A stretch of DNA of 64,000 nucleotides from Rhopalosiphum padi (GCF_020882245.1 NC_083598.1:92199714-92263713), one strand, 5' to 3'. Positions 49,401 to 62,437 are shown, numbered from the stretch's first letter. Notes: a model not told the origin generated them from the sequence alone. Translations and numbers: made by a program.

Positions 49401-50542
49401 CAGGTTCTATAAATTAATTGCGTAATTTTTACTGTAATAATTTTTTTTAAGCGTTTAAAAGACTAAAAGATTTTTCATAATTTATTTACTTAAGAATGTA
49501 AAAAGTAATCTGCATAGTTTATTCATTCAAAAAACAAATATTATGTTTATTTTGTAATTTTTGTTGCAATCTCCCAAATATATAAATATATATTTTTTTA
49601 TATAATCAAATGTAAGTGACCTACCTACTTGGATGTCAAACTTTTTAAAATTTGTTTATTTATTAACTATTTAAAATCAAACGAAATATTTGAAATACTA
49701 ATAAAATATTTGAATGTACGATCAATAAAGTAACATAAATGATAATTTATAAGAAAAATATACGACATATTTGAGAATTTTAAATGGATAATATATGAGA
49801 AAAAAATAACAATTTAAGTATTTATTAAATAAGTAGGTTTTATATTTTTTGTCAATGTATTAGAAACAAATAAAAATAAAATTAAAGTAATAATACCTAT
49901 ACATATTTAATTGTTTGTTTATATATTAATTATCTGAAAATATTTTAACATGTTTTATAAGTAGCCATCACAATTAACACTTTTAGATCAAATGTATGTA
50001 TTTTGATTATTACGTTGAATGTTTATAAATTCATATAAGTAAATTAAATAATCATAAATAATATTTTAGAATTAAAATTTTTATAAACTTTATTTTTTCG
50101 TTTATTTATTTAATTGTTTTGGTTACCGTAAATGTATAGGTGACCCATAATTGTACCTTACTAATAATGATGATAACATATAATTATTCTGTATACTATA
50201 ATAGTGTCAAATAAGAATGGTATAAATATCATATTATATTTAATTTAATGGTTCTATGTTATATAAAACTTGGATCATATCCAACATTTGATGAATTTGC
50301 CTATGTGTCATTGAAAATCTAATAACAATATACTATATTATGTAATATTAAAAAAATTGTATCCATGCATATATGGACATGATTAATGATACATTAATTT
50401 ATTAGATTTTTTTGATAAGAATAAGCTGTAATAAAAATATATATGTAACCATAATTTTTTTTCCGCCACAAACGCATGATCGAGGTTTATCTTAAATACT
50501 ATTCAAATCACGGGGGTAGCTCTGTATTAATTACTATAATGT
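43442..50542. other. Long A+T-rich gene-free stretch
   Basis: No conserved frame or RNA recognised. Holds simple repeats, for example (ATT)n at 45757-45783 and (TA)n near 47184-47200. Frames at 45463 and 47951 are A+T-biased and unrecognised. This could be the first intron of the gene implied by the donor at 42083. Confidence 0.4.
45757..45783 (+). repeat. (ATT)n microsatellite
   Basis: About nine ATT units. Confidence 0.8.
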
Positions 50543-50550
50543 TATATATT

Positions 50551-50701
50551 CAGTGGCGTATATAGAAATTAATTTTAGGGGGGGATTAAAAAAAAATTTC
50601 CATTCTTAAATTCCAATTAGTTATACAATCAAATAAATATCCGTATCTACCATATATTTTGTTGGGGGTTTGAACTCCTAAACCCCCCTTATACGCCACT
50701 G
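50551..50701. mobile_element. 151-bp hAT-type MITE (CAGTGGCGTAT family)
   Basis: The left end CAGTGGCGTATATAGAAATT and right end, reversed, CAGTGGCGTATAAGGGGGGT. Flanks TATATATT (50543-50550) and TATACATT (50702-50709) differ at one base. A G-run near the left end pairs with a C-run near the right. Confidence 0.8.
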
Positions 50702-50911
50702 TATACATTTGTGGGAAATAATACATTAAAGTCAATTTATTTCTATAAGCCAATTTTCATGGTAAAAATTAACTCAAAATCAAATATATTTGTTAGAACA
50801 CCAAACAGTTGTTGTTTAAGTTAGTTCTAAACATACCAACCTAATATAGTAAGATATTTCTAAGATATTTCTAAAATGTTAAAGAGTATTATGACGCACA
50901 AGGCACTTATT

Positions 50912-50958
50912 ATATAACTATATATATATATATATATAGTATATACTATATATAGTTT
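50912..50958. repeat. AT-palindrome
   Basis: ATAACTATATATA...TATATATAGTTT forms a near-perfect inverted repeat around a TA-rich centre. Probably a slipped microsatellite. Confidence 0.6.
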
Positions 50959-51223
50959 AAGTGAAATGCACCTATTATATTTTACACTTTTACAGTAATA
51001 TTATCCTCTTAAAAATATTTGTTTATTTTCTCTTCGATATTGTTCGTATACATCTTAATTAACTGAAATTAATAATTATCCCTCTATAGAGTATGATTTA
51101 TTTCATAATCTTAGGTATGGATAATATTCTCGTGATTATCCAAACTTTTGTACACAGAACTGCGCGTATATTATATTTTGTATCTAGGACGACAGTCCAA
51201 ACCGTTGCGGCGGAAAAAGGTCA

Positions 51224-51517
51224 TCAATCTGGCCGACAATCAAATAATGATTGTCTACTACAAGCAGCCTGGTCATTACGCGTAGGCCCGTTACACACTT
51301 TGCCTTCGAATCTTATGTCGCACACCTCAGTCCTCGGCAACGATATGGACTGGCGCCCAAAAATGTTAAGCAAATTATCATATTTGCGCAATTGAATACA
51401 ATCGCTATACGTTTTGTAATATAGTTTATATGTTCTCGTTTTTATTTTTAGATGAACTCTGCCGCATATACGATAATAATATGATGTATGTTGATATATT
51501 TGAGTACCTAATGTCGG
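51224..51517 (-). CDS. Candidate terminal exon, cysteine-containing protein
   Basis: On the minus strand, a T-rich TTTTTTTATTAG acceptor at about 51518 is followed by 97 sense codons without a stop, ending at TGA (51226-51224). The C-terminal 45 residues lie in a patch much richer in G+C than its flanks and contain evenly spaced cysteines (TEVCDIRFEGKVCNGPTRND, then AACSRQSLFDCRPD), a pattern suggesting a secreted or hormone-like protein. The first half is Tyr/Lys-rich and less convincing. A plus-strand frame of 100 codons (51093-51395) overlaps it, so direction is not proven. I recognise no family. No partner exon was found upstream. Confidence 0.3.
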   Translation of the reverse strand, partial: PTLGTQIYQHTSYYYRICGRVHLKIKTRTYKLYYKTYSDCIQLRKYDNLLNIFGRQSISLPRTEVCDIRFEGKVCNGPTRNDQAACSRQSLFDCRPD

Positions 51518-52302
51518 CTAATAAAAAAATAACGTTGTTTTAGCCTTCGTGTAATCATAGTCATGTGGTTGTCGAAGACCTAACCAAGACGCCTGATATA
51601 CTGTCGTTAATGTTTTATGAGTGTAATGGTGACTGACGCATATACTGCAGTATATAGATATTAGATATGTAGTGAAAAATTATTAAGCTCGTGTTTGAAT
51701 TGCCTCGAACGAATGACGAATTAAACGAGGACAATTTAAAAATAAATTTCTATTAATATTCTATTTCAGCTTGCTCCATTAAATTGGAGGTATTCCTATA
51801 CCAGGCTGTTGTATCTAACTTATAAAACATAACGAATCACACTTTTGAGGCCGTATTTGCATTAGAGCATACGATATAACCTCGAAGACGTAGGATTAAT
51901 ATCTGTAACAATATTTAATAATAACAAGTAGAAACTTTATTTAAATTTAAATGAATTGATTTTTTTTTTTTATCAAGGGGTTGTTATAAAACTTTTTCAT
52001 AACACAACTATAGAATTTAATATCAATGCATAAATAAAACCAATAAGAGTAAAGAATGTGAAAACTAAAAATAAAGAAATTTACTATTCATACGATTGTG
52101 ATTACATAGTATTATGCAAGCTACTATATATTAGATAAAACAATAATTGACATTAAACAAACTTTATAGAATTTAAATGGCGGTTCAGAGCTGACATAAT
52201 AGTTAAATTACATTTTTTTTCATAATCATTGAAATGAATCAAATAGAAATTAAAAAAATAAATTTAAATGAAAGTAACATTCATGATGTCAGTCTGGTGT
52301 AG

Positions 52303-52390
52303 TGTTTCCCTAACTTTTTGACACTACAGACTACTAGGAAAAATTTCATCGATCACGAACTACCTCGATTTTAGGAAAGCTTTTTTACTG
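52303..52390. mobile_element. Solitary hAT-like end
   Basis: TAGTGTTTCCCTAACTTTTT followed by ACTACAGACTACTAGG and ATCGATCACGAACTACC resembles the left end of hAT elements of the CAGTG-TTCTCAAAC kind. No matching right end was found. Confidence 0.4.
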
Positions 52391-52399
52391 TTTATTAAC

Positions 52400-55300
52400 T
52401 TAAACATATTTTCACATACTTAAGGTTTTAGAATATATAAAATTAATGAGATTTTTAATAAAATTGTTAATTATAATTTATTTTAAGTGTTTGTATTATA
52501 AGTTGTAATGCATTGTTATGCGTCTACCCATAATTTATTATAGTTAATGATAATCTAATGTAAATTTGTATTTAACATTTCCTATATAAATTTTGGGATG
52601 GATTTTTTTCAAGTTATAAAATGGTCGTAGTTACTTGAATACTAGTATTTTAATTTTCTAGAAAATTATTTTAGCAATAATAGATAGAAATAGAAAAAAA
52701 CCCTTTAACCGTAGATCATATTTTTTTCACGCAAAATTAATCAAATTATTCTGGATTCAAGATCTGTGTTTAAGTTTTGGTAAGCTGAACGAAGTGGCAC
52801 AGAGATTCCACAATATTTTGGTAACTTATAAGTAATAATAAATTAAATATAAATTCAAAATGTAATTTATATACACTGAAATACCCCAAAAAATATTTTG
52901 CTTTAGAAAACAAAATTTTTATTTATGTTTTTGTTCAAAATAAATAAGAAACAAAAAAAATTATATTAATGAAAATAGGAAGTAGGTTTATCATTTTTTG
53001 TTTTATTATAAGTTATAACTTTTAAATATATATTCAATTTTTTTTTTAAAAAACGTTAATAATTTTTATAATAATTAGATTTTAACGTTAATAAATCACC
53101 CTTTATATAATTATATACCAATAATATTAAAAATTAAATTAATTAATACACAGACATATACTTAATGGAGTTAAATAAAAAATGAAGAACAAAAACCAGT
53201 GAGTATAATATAAAATAACTGTGTAAAATATTATAATATAGAAATTTAAAATCATAATATTCGCAGAGTAATCAATAACATTTGTTTTGTCTGATCTTTG
53301 ATAGTGAAAAGTAACGTTTCCAAAATACCTTTAAAGTAAGAAATTCATTTGAAGTCTTTAATTTCCTGTTTTGGAAGTATGAATTTCACAGTTCATACTA
53401 AAAAGTAAAAATTCACATTTTTCATCCCTTATTATAATCCTGCTTTAATGAACGCTGTTAACTTATTATTTACTTGTATTGATTAGTTAGAGTTGTCTAT
53501 TGTTGAGCTTTTTTCAATGTTGTTAGTTATCAGATTGAAAATTTTGAACAATCCAATGTAATGAAATAAGATATTATGATAATGTTAAAAATCTCGAAAA
53601 CAAATTGTTTAAGTTGTATATAATATTGCTCAGGCGTGCATAATTATCAGCGTTCTTATTGTAATTTGTTCACGATAACTACATAAAACAGATAGTTTTA
53701 TAATATTTACTGATTATAAAAGTATTGTTGAGAAATCGCATTGTGTAAAGTTAGTATGAGGGAAGTTGAATCGATGTTAGCAAATGTTCTAATTAATGTC
53801 AAAAATAGCAAGTATGATTATTTATAACTATTTTTAATAGATAAAGAATAAAAATTCAACGAAAATTATTAATTAATTTATTATTAGTTACACATTTCAA
53901 CGAGAAAAAGAACCTAACATACCTAATCTCGTTCTATGATGGCTTTGTTATTTCATCAAACTAAGCTGAGTTTATTTTACTAGAAATAATATAATGTATT
54001 CGTACAAAGTAGTTGGTTTAAATTTGTAAAACTAATGCAGATTAGATAATACTTATATAGTACAAAGTTTATTTCAATGGTGTGTAAAGCAACTAATTTA
54101 ATTAAGCAAAGTAATTTACTTATGTAGATTATTTAATATTGTGTTTTAACCTTGTTAAAATGAAATGTAAAATTGTGTACAGGAAAATATTATTACATTG
54201 GTTTGTGTACTGTATAAAAATAAAGCAAAATAATAAAATAGCGTGTAATAGCGTTGTTAAAATACTGAAATTCATATTTATAGGTTAAATGAAAACTATA
54301 GTATACAATGATACAACTTTTAATAAGTTAATATAAATTAAAAAAATGTTTTAGTTAATTTTTAGAAGAATTTATTGGTATTAATTACAATATGTATTTT
54401 ATATAATATATTTATTATTAGATTTTCATCTATGATGTTATTTAAAAGGATCAAGATGAGAAACTATTGATAAATGAAAAAATATTTTTTTATTTATATT
54501 ATATGGGCGTAGCTTAATTTAAAGAAGTGTATGAAAATAATATTAAAAACAATCTTAAATTAATTATTGTTTTATTTAAATTCAAAATAATAATTTGGTT
54601 TATATTGCCGAAAATTATTTAAAATATATTTTCATGTATTACATTGATTAAGCACATACGCATTAATAATATTAAGCTTAAAAAATCATTAATAAAATAA
54701 ACATGTTTAACTTACCATAACAGAGTAGACACATTGATAAAGTATCGTTATCATTATCTAATATATGATATATTCATAAAGAATTATTTAGATCATAAAA
54801 AAAATCGCTATATAAATTTTTATTAACAAAATTCTTATTTAAAAGCTATTTTAATAATTAAAGACAAATATTATTATTGAATAGAGAATTGAGTATGGTA
54901 CTACAAAAGTCTCAACTGCTAGAATTTGTCAAACTTTCCAAGTACCCAACCAAACATAATATTTGTAAAAAAGTTTTTTTTAAAAATAAAATATTCTTTT
55001 CTATAAAATATGGTTATAGTTCTATAGTGAGTATTAATAAAATAGTTTAGTTTACAAAAGTTTTATCCTGTTTTATTTTATTATTGATAAATTTACTATA
55101 GGTTATTTTTTGAACAAATATGATACATTAATAACACTTATCCATTCATATAAATTGTATACATTTAGGACTTTACCCAGTTTGCTCTGCGTATAATGTA
55201 TTAAATACACATTATAAATTGTAATATAAACAATAAAATGCATTTTCACTTAATTCGACTAAATATTTACCATTTTATGCTTAATCAGATATTTTATTAT

Positions 55301-58300
55301 AATTTTGAATACAAACAAATAACTGTGAACCATTTTACACTACACCTACGTCCAATAAATGTGTTTAGAATAAAAAAAATGGAAAGTTGAAGCTGTAGTC
55401 AGCATAATATAATAGGTATATGTGGTGTATGTAGTAATATCTGTGTAATATAATTAGTGTATGGCTTTTAATTATATTAATTGATTAATTAAAACTATAA
55501 TGGAAGCATATGGAAATAATAAAATAACAAATAAATGTGAATATTAAGCATAATTAGATTTCCAATACTTTTAAATTGGTGTAAAAACATACTATAAATT
55601 ATTATTTATCATAGTTAATTAACGTATTTAAATTTGTATCTAAATTAAACTACAAGCATTTACATAATTTTGAATTTACCTTGGTTGGGGAAAAACATTT
55701 TTTTAAATTAATTGTTTGATAGATATCAAACTCTTATTTGACCCAATAAAAGTAAGGATACCATGTGTGATTTGCGTAAAAACTAAAATTAATATTTTTT
55801 TTTGCTGTGTAAGCAGAAAATAATGTATTAAAAAGTAAGGCTATTCAATCTAGGAAGATAGTATGCACTTGAAAAATCAAACGTTTACCTCTATATAAAG
55901 AAACTTGAAGATAAAATATATATAATTTATAATTACACATTACTTAAAAGTACTTAAGCCTTTTTCATCTTAAGAATCGAAAAAGATTGCTGATTTAGCA
56001 AATATAGAGAATACCTTTGTGTGCATGTCAGTCTGGTGCAATGTCATTCAACACTTAAACAACGGATTGAAATAAAAAGAACATTTTTTTTTTTAGAATT
56101 AAATTATATTAATAATACATTTTTAAAGGTAACATTACAGTAACGTATATTTTTTTTCTGGAATTTTAAGTCAAAATAAAATGTAGAAAATGTCATTAAA
56201 TAATTTCAGGAATAAACAGTTTTGCTAATGTTGCTATATGTGGCCAAGATTAAAGACTAGATTTGATTCATATCCATTTACGTCATTTCATATTCATATC
56301 TATAAAGGTGTATTTTTTTTGTAGATGTTTATAAAATATTTAGCCAGATGCAATATTATTATCAACTTGCTATTTTGGTAACTTCAGGTCTAATCAGACA
56401 ATTGGATTTTAATTGATATACGATTTTAAATTCGAGTTTCTCTTAATAATAATATATATTTTTATCGATTTAAAATACTATCCGTTAACTCATTTTAGTG
56501 AATAAATTTATAAAAGTACTTACGTATAAAAATAATTCTTTATTCAGATATGATTAAACTTGTATACTGCATATTTTTTATTCCTTATAACAGAACAATC
56601 AAAATTGCATTGAATAAAAATATATACATATAGAATTGTTAACTGAAAAACGCGTATCCAAAGTTGTTGATGTTCAAGATTTGTTCAAGATCTGTTGAAG
56701 TGTCATTCGAACTATTTAAAATTAATATTAATAATAATAAAAGTTCAGAATATTTAAACTTTTGTTTGGTTTTCGGATAACCACTAAAGAAAATAGTTTA
56801 TACATATTGTAAATGAACGAAAAATAATTTTAATTTATAAAGTATTTTAGGTTTACTTTTGACATTTTATTATTTTTACTTAAATTATTTATTTATATCA
56901 AAGTAAATAACTTTTAAACGTTCGACAAATCTATATTAAACGTATTGATATTGCCAATTTTAAAAGTTTATAACGAATCATCTAATATCTCATTTTTTCA
57001 ATAATACGTTACTTTAATGATTCTTAATGCCGCGGAAGTATTATGATGGTATTCGAAATATGTTTTTTTCTGGTAACTTTGTTTAAGTCGTTAGTAAAGT
57101 TAGTGCTTGAAAAATTTTATTTATTTATTTTATCAGTTTTATACGAATATTATTTTTTGGAATTGCTAAATATTACTTAGCTCAACGTATTGTAACAAAA
57201 TACGACCATATTTGTTTCAAGTTTATACTATGAACAATCTGTTTCCAACGTTTTAACCCGCAAAATAATATCGTAAAAATAATATAATTTTATTTGAATA
57301 AAATATATAGTCGACACAATTTAATTCATTAAAATAAATCAAAAATAAATATTTCACATAATATACTACAGATAACAATATTATGTTTTTAATTTCAATT
57401 TTTTTTTAATCATGTTTGATTTACGTACTTTCATCATAAATTATAATAATAATAATAGCCTATTACAACACCACTTATTTAAAATGGGACTCAATAGTAA
57501 TTCGCATTGCCCCCTATCCAATTGCGGTGGGGATTAGTGCGACTTCCCACACCTGATCCTCATTGTTCATATTTCTCTCTCCAAAGAACTCAGTTAAAGT
57601 CTGTTTTTTCCACTTTCAGTATCAAATTCTTCATCGTTAATGATCTTTCAGTTAATTATGTACGTATACATATTATGGTAATTTTTTTAACTTTAATATG
57701 GCTTCGAAATTTAATAGTGTGAGTTTTACTGATATATATATAATTGTAAATGATATGTTCCTATTATAATATCCTTGTTAAAATCTCATAAAAAAAAAAA
57801 AAAAAAAACAATAATAATAATTCTAAAATTATATGTATAATAAATTAATAACCTATAATCTAACCTATATATATCATATAAAAACTTTAATTACATTAGT
57901 TTATGTTTGCCTCAAAGAACTATTGGTAAAATGATAAAATGACAATATATAGTCTAGAATAAATTGTAAGACAGCGGTCAGTGTACAATAATATTAGATT
58001 ACGCTCTTTAGGGTATAATTTAATTTTGAAGGAGGACTACAATGAGTACCTAATCCCGTGTTGTTTTTGACAGTCGTTACTTACAAGAGTAAGACCTAGT
58101 CTAGTTTGAACAGGTGGACACTGTCAAGTTAAATTTGTTAGATACCGATATACAATATTTCATCTGAATTATATTTTAATAATAATAAAAATAAAATTTT
58201 AATATATTTTTTAATTAAATTTGATTTTCGAACTTTTTTCGCATTAAATTGAAATACCCAATCGACAAATTTTCGATCGATTTTAGGACTAACGTTGATG

Positions 58301-58900
58301 CATATCTTCTTAAAATATTTTTTACACTGTTTCTTATGTATGGATAATTTAAATATTTCGTATTTATTACAACAAATTTTAATGAAAATGCGTACTTTGA
58401 TCCCCGAAGCCATTGAAAATAATTTACTTTGTGGTGGTTTGTTTTTATATGAAATATTCAATAAGATATTTGAATATTAAAATTATGTTTCTGTATTTCT
58501 ATAATTATATTCTGACGAGAAAAACAAGACAGTTTTAAAATAGTTATTTTTGACAGCTGTAAGCTATGCTGTCGAGTTTACCCAATATATCCGCGATCAT
58601 TTTAGACGGTGTAAACAAGTAGTAGTTATTTTAACTGAAATTGCAAATGCGTTTTATACCGTTAACCACGAAGTTATAGTATAGTATATACTCTCGACCA
58701 GCTAATGGAAGTCCAGCTAATGAAAGCTAGTCCAGCTAATTTGTTCAGTTGAGTTCATTAATAATCCAATAGTAGTAAAGTTCCGATAGTTGATCCTTGT
58801 AGATTCGCTACTGGCTAGTTTTGCGCACCATACTGGTATTTTTATAAATACCTTTTACGTGTGGTCTTGTCTCTCACGTCAGTAAAGCGGTGACGTCTGG
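52400..58900. other. Long A+T-rich gene-free stretch
   Basis: No conserved frames recognised. Contains poly-A/T runs (for example 57788-57808). The frames at 57507 (+) and 58138 (-) are A+T-driven. At 58699-58742 the decamer CCAGCTAATG/T recurs three times in direct order. Confidence 0.4.
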
Positions 58901-58932
58901 TGGCATCCGGCACAGCTCTGGAAGACCTAGCG

Positions 58933-59188
58933 TAGTGACGTGTCCAGCACAAAGTAATTGGGTAGGCCAGTTTTGTTCTGTAGCGTGTAAGTGTGTTGAT
59001 AACTATTACTGCCTATTAGGGAAGATTTGTCCTATTATATGGAATATGGGTATGGTAATAATATTCAATAATAAATAATAATAATATTAATACTTAATAA
59101 TAATATTTTTGATAAAAAAAAACCAAACAGTCAAATAAAAATTTGGTGGGCCCGGGACTAGTCGGCCTACCCTGTAAACACGCCACTG
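58933..59188. mobile_element. 256-bp hAT-type MITE, exact 8-bp TSD
   Basis: ACCTAGCG at 58925-58932 and 59189-59196. The left end TAGTGACGTGTCCAGCACAA and right end, reversed, CAGTGGCGTGTTTACAGGGT, each followed by GTAGGCC-like sequence. Shares both ends with the 83-bp element at 19277-19359. Confidence 0.85.
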
Positions 59189-59199
59189 ACCTAGCGTTG

Positions 59200-60100
59200 C
59201 AGAGGAAGACTAGCGATACGGAGGAAAACTGAATGTTACACAGGAAGACCCCGCTGGTGCTGGTGACTATAATTGTTGTTGTTATCGATCGTCGTTACAT
59301 TCCAACATTGTGAGGACTGAGGAGATGCCTAGCGTCGATCGTTGACCGTTGTCGTTGGTTGTTGTATTTTTACGGTTTATTCCTTTTGATTCTGTTGGTG
59401 CTTATTTGATTAGTTATAATTTATAATAAACTAGTTTGCTTTAGTAATCCAATATAATATGTATAGCTTATCATTATATAATATGAAATTAGTACGTGTA
59501 CAACAGACATTACGATATAATAATAATTTTTCGTTATTATCAAATGTGCATATGGCCATCAAGAATATATCGATTGGGAAATTTTACATATGTTTTTCTT
59601 ATTGACACCGGTATATGCCATCAGTCAGACCCGCGCTCCACATAATACATAGTTTTGTTCGCACGGCGGGAAGTTAGTAGCGCCATTGCACGCCTCACGA
59701 CGCCAAACGCACCAGTATGCGACAATCGGTATGCTAAGATGCCGATTGAATCGATTGATTGTCCAACATTATTCTTTAGAGGCACATTAATCACGTATTT
59801 ACAAATACTCAGTTTAGTGAGGCAGCATGCTGGGTCGGTTATGCTTGATAAATGTCATCTAGCCTTATACTACTCATTAGTCTGATCTGTAATAGAATAT
59901 GAATCTGTAGTGTTAAAAATCGCTTTCTTAAAATGATTGCTCGATATATGAGTATAAAACACGAACTATATAATTACAAATCTATTTTAACTGTACTTGG
60001 AATATCAATACTATTGAGTTATATAGGGATAATGTTAGTATTAAGTTTTTAAGTACTATTATTTTTGAATCAATTAAAACATTAAAAACACCAATTTTAT
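59200..60100. other. Intergenic stretch of mixed composition
   Basis: Slightly more G+C-rich at 59260-59380 and 59620-59760. The 76-codon frame at 59655-59885 has no recognised family. No feature assigned. Confidence 0.35.
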
Positions 60101-60109
60101 TATCTAGAG

Positions 60110-60880
60110 TGAAATTTTGAATACCGTAAGTACAAGAGCTCTGGAGCAATACCACTACCCACGGTAAGCTATAAGAAAAAACTACCCCTATAGATACTGA
60201 TATTGTCTACACTAACATAACAAAACTAAAAATGTATTTGATACCGCTGACCATTCAATTCTTATTAACAAAGTAATTTATTTTTGTTTGCAAACCTATT
60301 TTATCATGGTTATCATATTATCTAACTAATCGTTCACAATTAATGAAAATAAATAATATAATATTCAAAAATTAAATGCATTATCTGGTGTATTACAAAG
60401 TGGCCATTTAACACCCATGTTGTTTTTAATTTTTATAAACAATATTTTTCTAGACATAAATAATTCTAAATGTATATTTATTTAATTCTGTTGACACAAA
60501 TAAAACTTTTTTTATTTTTAAATAGGGGATTCTATCTTTAAAAAAATATTTATGTCCGTGATTTAGGAGTGGTATTATCAAACAATCTAAGCTTCATTGA
60601 AAATATTAACTTAATTTGTTGTAATGTTATTAGTATTTTTTAAAAAGAAACTGTTCTGATATTAACAGCCCTAATTATCTAATTATTTTGTTAGTAAAAT
60701 TTTAATTTTAATGTGGTTCAGTTATTTGGAGCCCAACTCGAGTTGAACTTAAAAATAAACTACAAAAAAATGCAGACGTTATTTTGTATGATTGTATGTA
60801 AAATCGACAAGCAGGTAAAACAGTTGAGGACATCGCTATAAAGTGCTATATATTAACTTAATTGTAATTAAATTTATGAT
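60110..60880 (+). pseudogene. Decayed LINE reverse transcriptase fragment
   Basis: Three-frame reading recovers blocks in the correct order for a Jockey-superfamily ORF2: YLTNRSQLMKINNIIFK, ALSGVLQSGHLTPMLFLIFI (compare the usual SGVPQG-H-P-LF), then RDLGVVLSNNLSFIENINLI, FKRNCSDINSPNYL and CGSVIWSPTRVELKNKLQK, the usual thumb region. The YADD/FADD motif is lost in a deletion or decay, and many stops are present. It is a different LINE from that at 22.7-27.7 kb and lies on the plus strand. Confidence 0.6.
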
Positions 60881-61933
60881 CAGTGGCTTATTTACAGTTG
60901 AGGGTGGTGGGTGAGGGTGTTGGAGTTTTCACCCTCCACGAAAAAAAAATAATTTTAAGACTTTCAATTTTAAACATGTCAATATTCAATAATATAATTA
61001 TTGGTTTTTTTTTTTGAAAAATTCCGCACAGCGGAACTATTGACTATTCTTGATTATCCAATTGTACTTGTATACCTATTATCAATTATGCTATTCACAA
61101 GTTTGGACGAATGCCGACGACATTTAAGGTTTAATATTTGAAGAGTATTAAAATAGTACTGAAATGGAGTTAATAAAGAAAAATTTAAAATATTGAATTC
61201 TTTTTTTAAATTAAACGAAGTGAAGGTCATTATTATTATGGATTATATTTAAAGTATTTATTACCACGTATTGATTAAATCGGTATATTTAGTTTTATAA
61301 TTAAAAATTACAAATATTAAGCTACAAACAATTATTATGCCATTATTATTTTGTTGTATTTTAAACTTGGATAATAGTTTTGTAATTTTTGAATTTATTA
61401 TTGTGTACCTCAACTGATAACACTTAAGAGGCCATAACTCCGGAACCACTTATCGCACAGCATACAAACTTAGATAGTAGCCGATTATCAGACCTACTGA
61501 ATATGCATACGAAATTTTATAAAATCGGTCAAACCGTTTTGGAGGAGTATGGTAACTAACATTGTGACACGAGAATTTTATATATAAGATAATTAAATAA
61601 GTTTATAAGCTCAAAAATTATGTTAAAATAATTACTATAAATTATTATAATAGAAAAAAGTAACTCAAGTTGATGTACCAACATTGTCTATATCAAAAAT
61701 AAATTTACATGTACCTCTAGCTGACTTTATAACTGATGTTAATAATTTCAGTTCAAATAATATTGAATTTTTTATAAATAACAGTTTACAACCTTCTGAA
61801 ATGGATGATATATTAATTAATCTTTGGAAACCAGATCGACTATTTGTATTTTGAATAAGTGAAAATTATTTCACTATTATGACATCCCCCCTTCAAAAAA
61901 TAAAAATAAAATAAGTTTGTAAATTCGCCACTG
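60881..61933. mobile_element. hAT-like nonautonomous element inside the LINE remnant
   Basis: The left end CAGTGGCTTATTTACAGTTG and right end, reversed, CAGTGGCGAATTTACAAACT. GGGTGG- and CCCCCC-rich subterminal zones match in position. Flanks TTTATGAT and TCTATAAT agree at six of eight bases. About 1.05 kb. It contains a retroelement-like tail at 61423-61590 and a short stop-free plus-strand segment (61680-61850). Confidence 0.55.
61423..61590 (+). repeat. Retroelement 3'-tail-like repeat
   Basis: Contains GGCCATAACTCCGGAACCAC, AAAATCGGTCAAACCGTTTT, GGAGGAGTATGGTAACTAAC and ends GAGAATTTTATATATAAGAT. Such an ending is typical of insect RTE-type LINE/SINE 3' ends with a TATATAAGAT tail. Assigned by remembered resemblance only. 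Confidence 0.45.
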
Positions 61934-62325
61934 TCTATAATTTTGATTTTTCCATAATTATATGTTATTGAATTAAAATAAGATATAAAATATTAATTCA
62001 CCATGGTATACTTATCAATATTTTACTTATCTATAGTTTAATTTTTAATTTTTATCTCAGTCTGTGTATTAAATTGTTGATGTGTGTATGCTACTTTTCT
62101 AACAATCTTATTTTATAGGTATATGTATTCAAATAATCTATTATTACATATTGAGTATCATCTAACGTTGAATAATACTTATTTGTATATATTCTTGAAA
62201 TATTGTTAATTTGAATCTGAATTCTGTATACTGATAGATATTTTATGGTTGTCTGTTGTAATTTATTGTACTATATTACCCTTTGAGGGTCTTATCTAAT
62301 AAGATGAATAAAATAAATAAATACA
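61934..62325 (+). repeat. Probable 3' end of the decayed LINE
   Basis: Resumes after the hAT-like insert and ends GGGTCTTATCTAATAAGATG followed by AATAAAATAAATAAATA, the style of tail seen in Jockey/R1-type LINEs. Confidence 0.4.
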
Positions 62326-62357
62326 TAATACGGTTATTACAATAATAAAATGTAGGT

Positions 62358-62437
62358 ACACTGAGAAATTTCTAAAATCAGAATTTGGATAAAAGTTGTA
62401 CATAAAAAACGGGAACATGCTAAAAATCGCGCTGTGT
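62358..62437 (+). repeat. GTGAGCAT-family fragment, third copy
   Basis: AAATTTCTAAAATCAGAATT, GGGAACATGCTAAAAATCGC and GCTGTGTTGTG align in order with the ends at 30446 and 43441 but are more diverged. Confidence 0.45.

Noticed and set aside
58138..58480. Opposed frames of 107 and 61 codons
   Set aside because: A+T-driven, Lys/Ile/Asn-rich, no splice context, no family resemblance.
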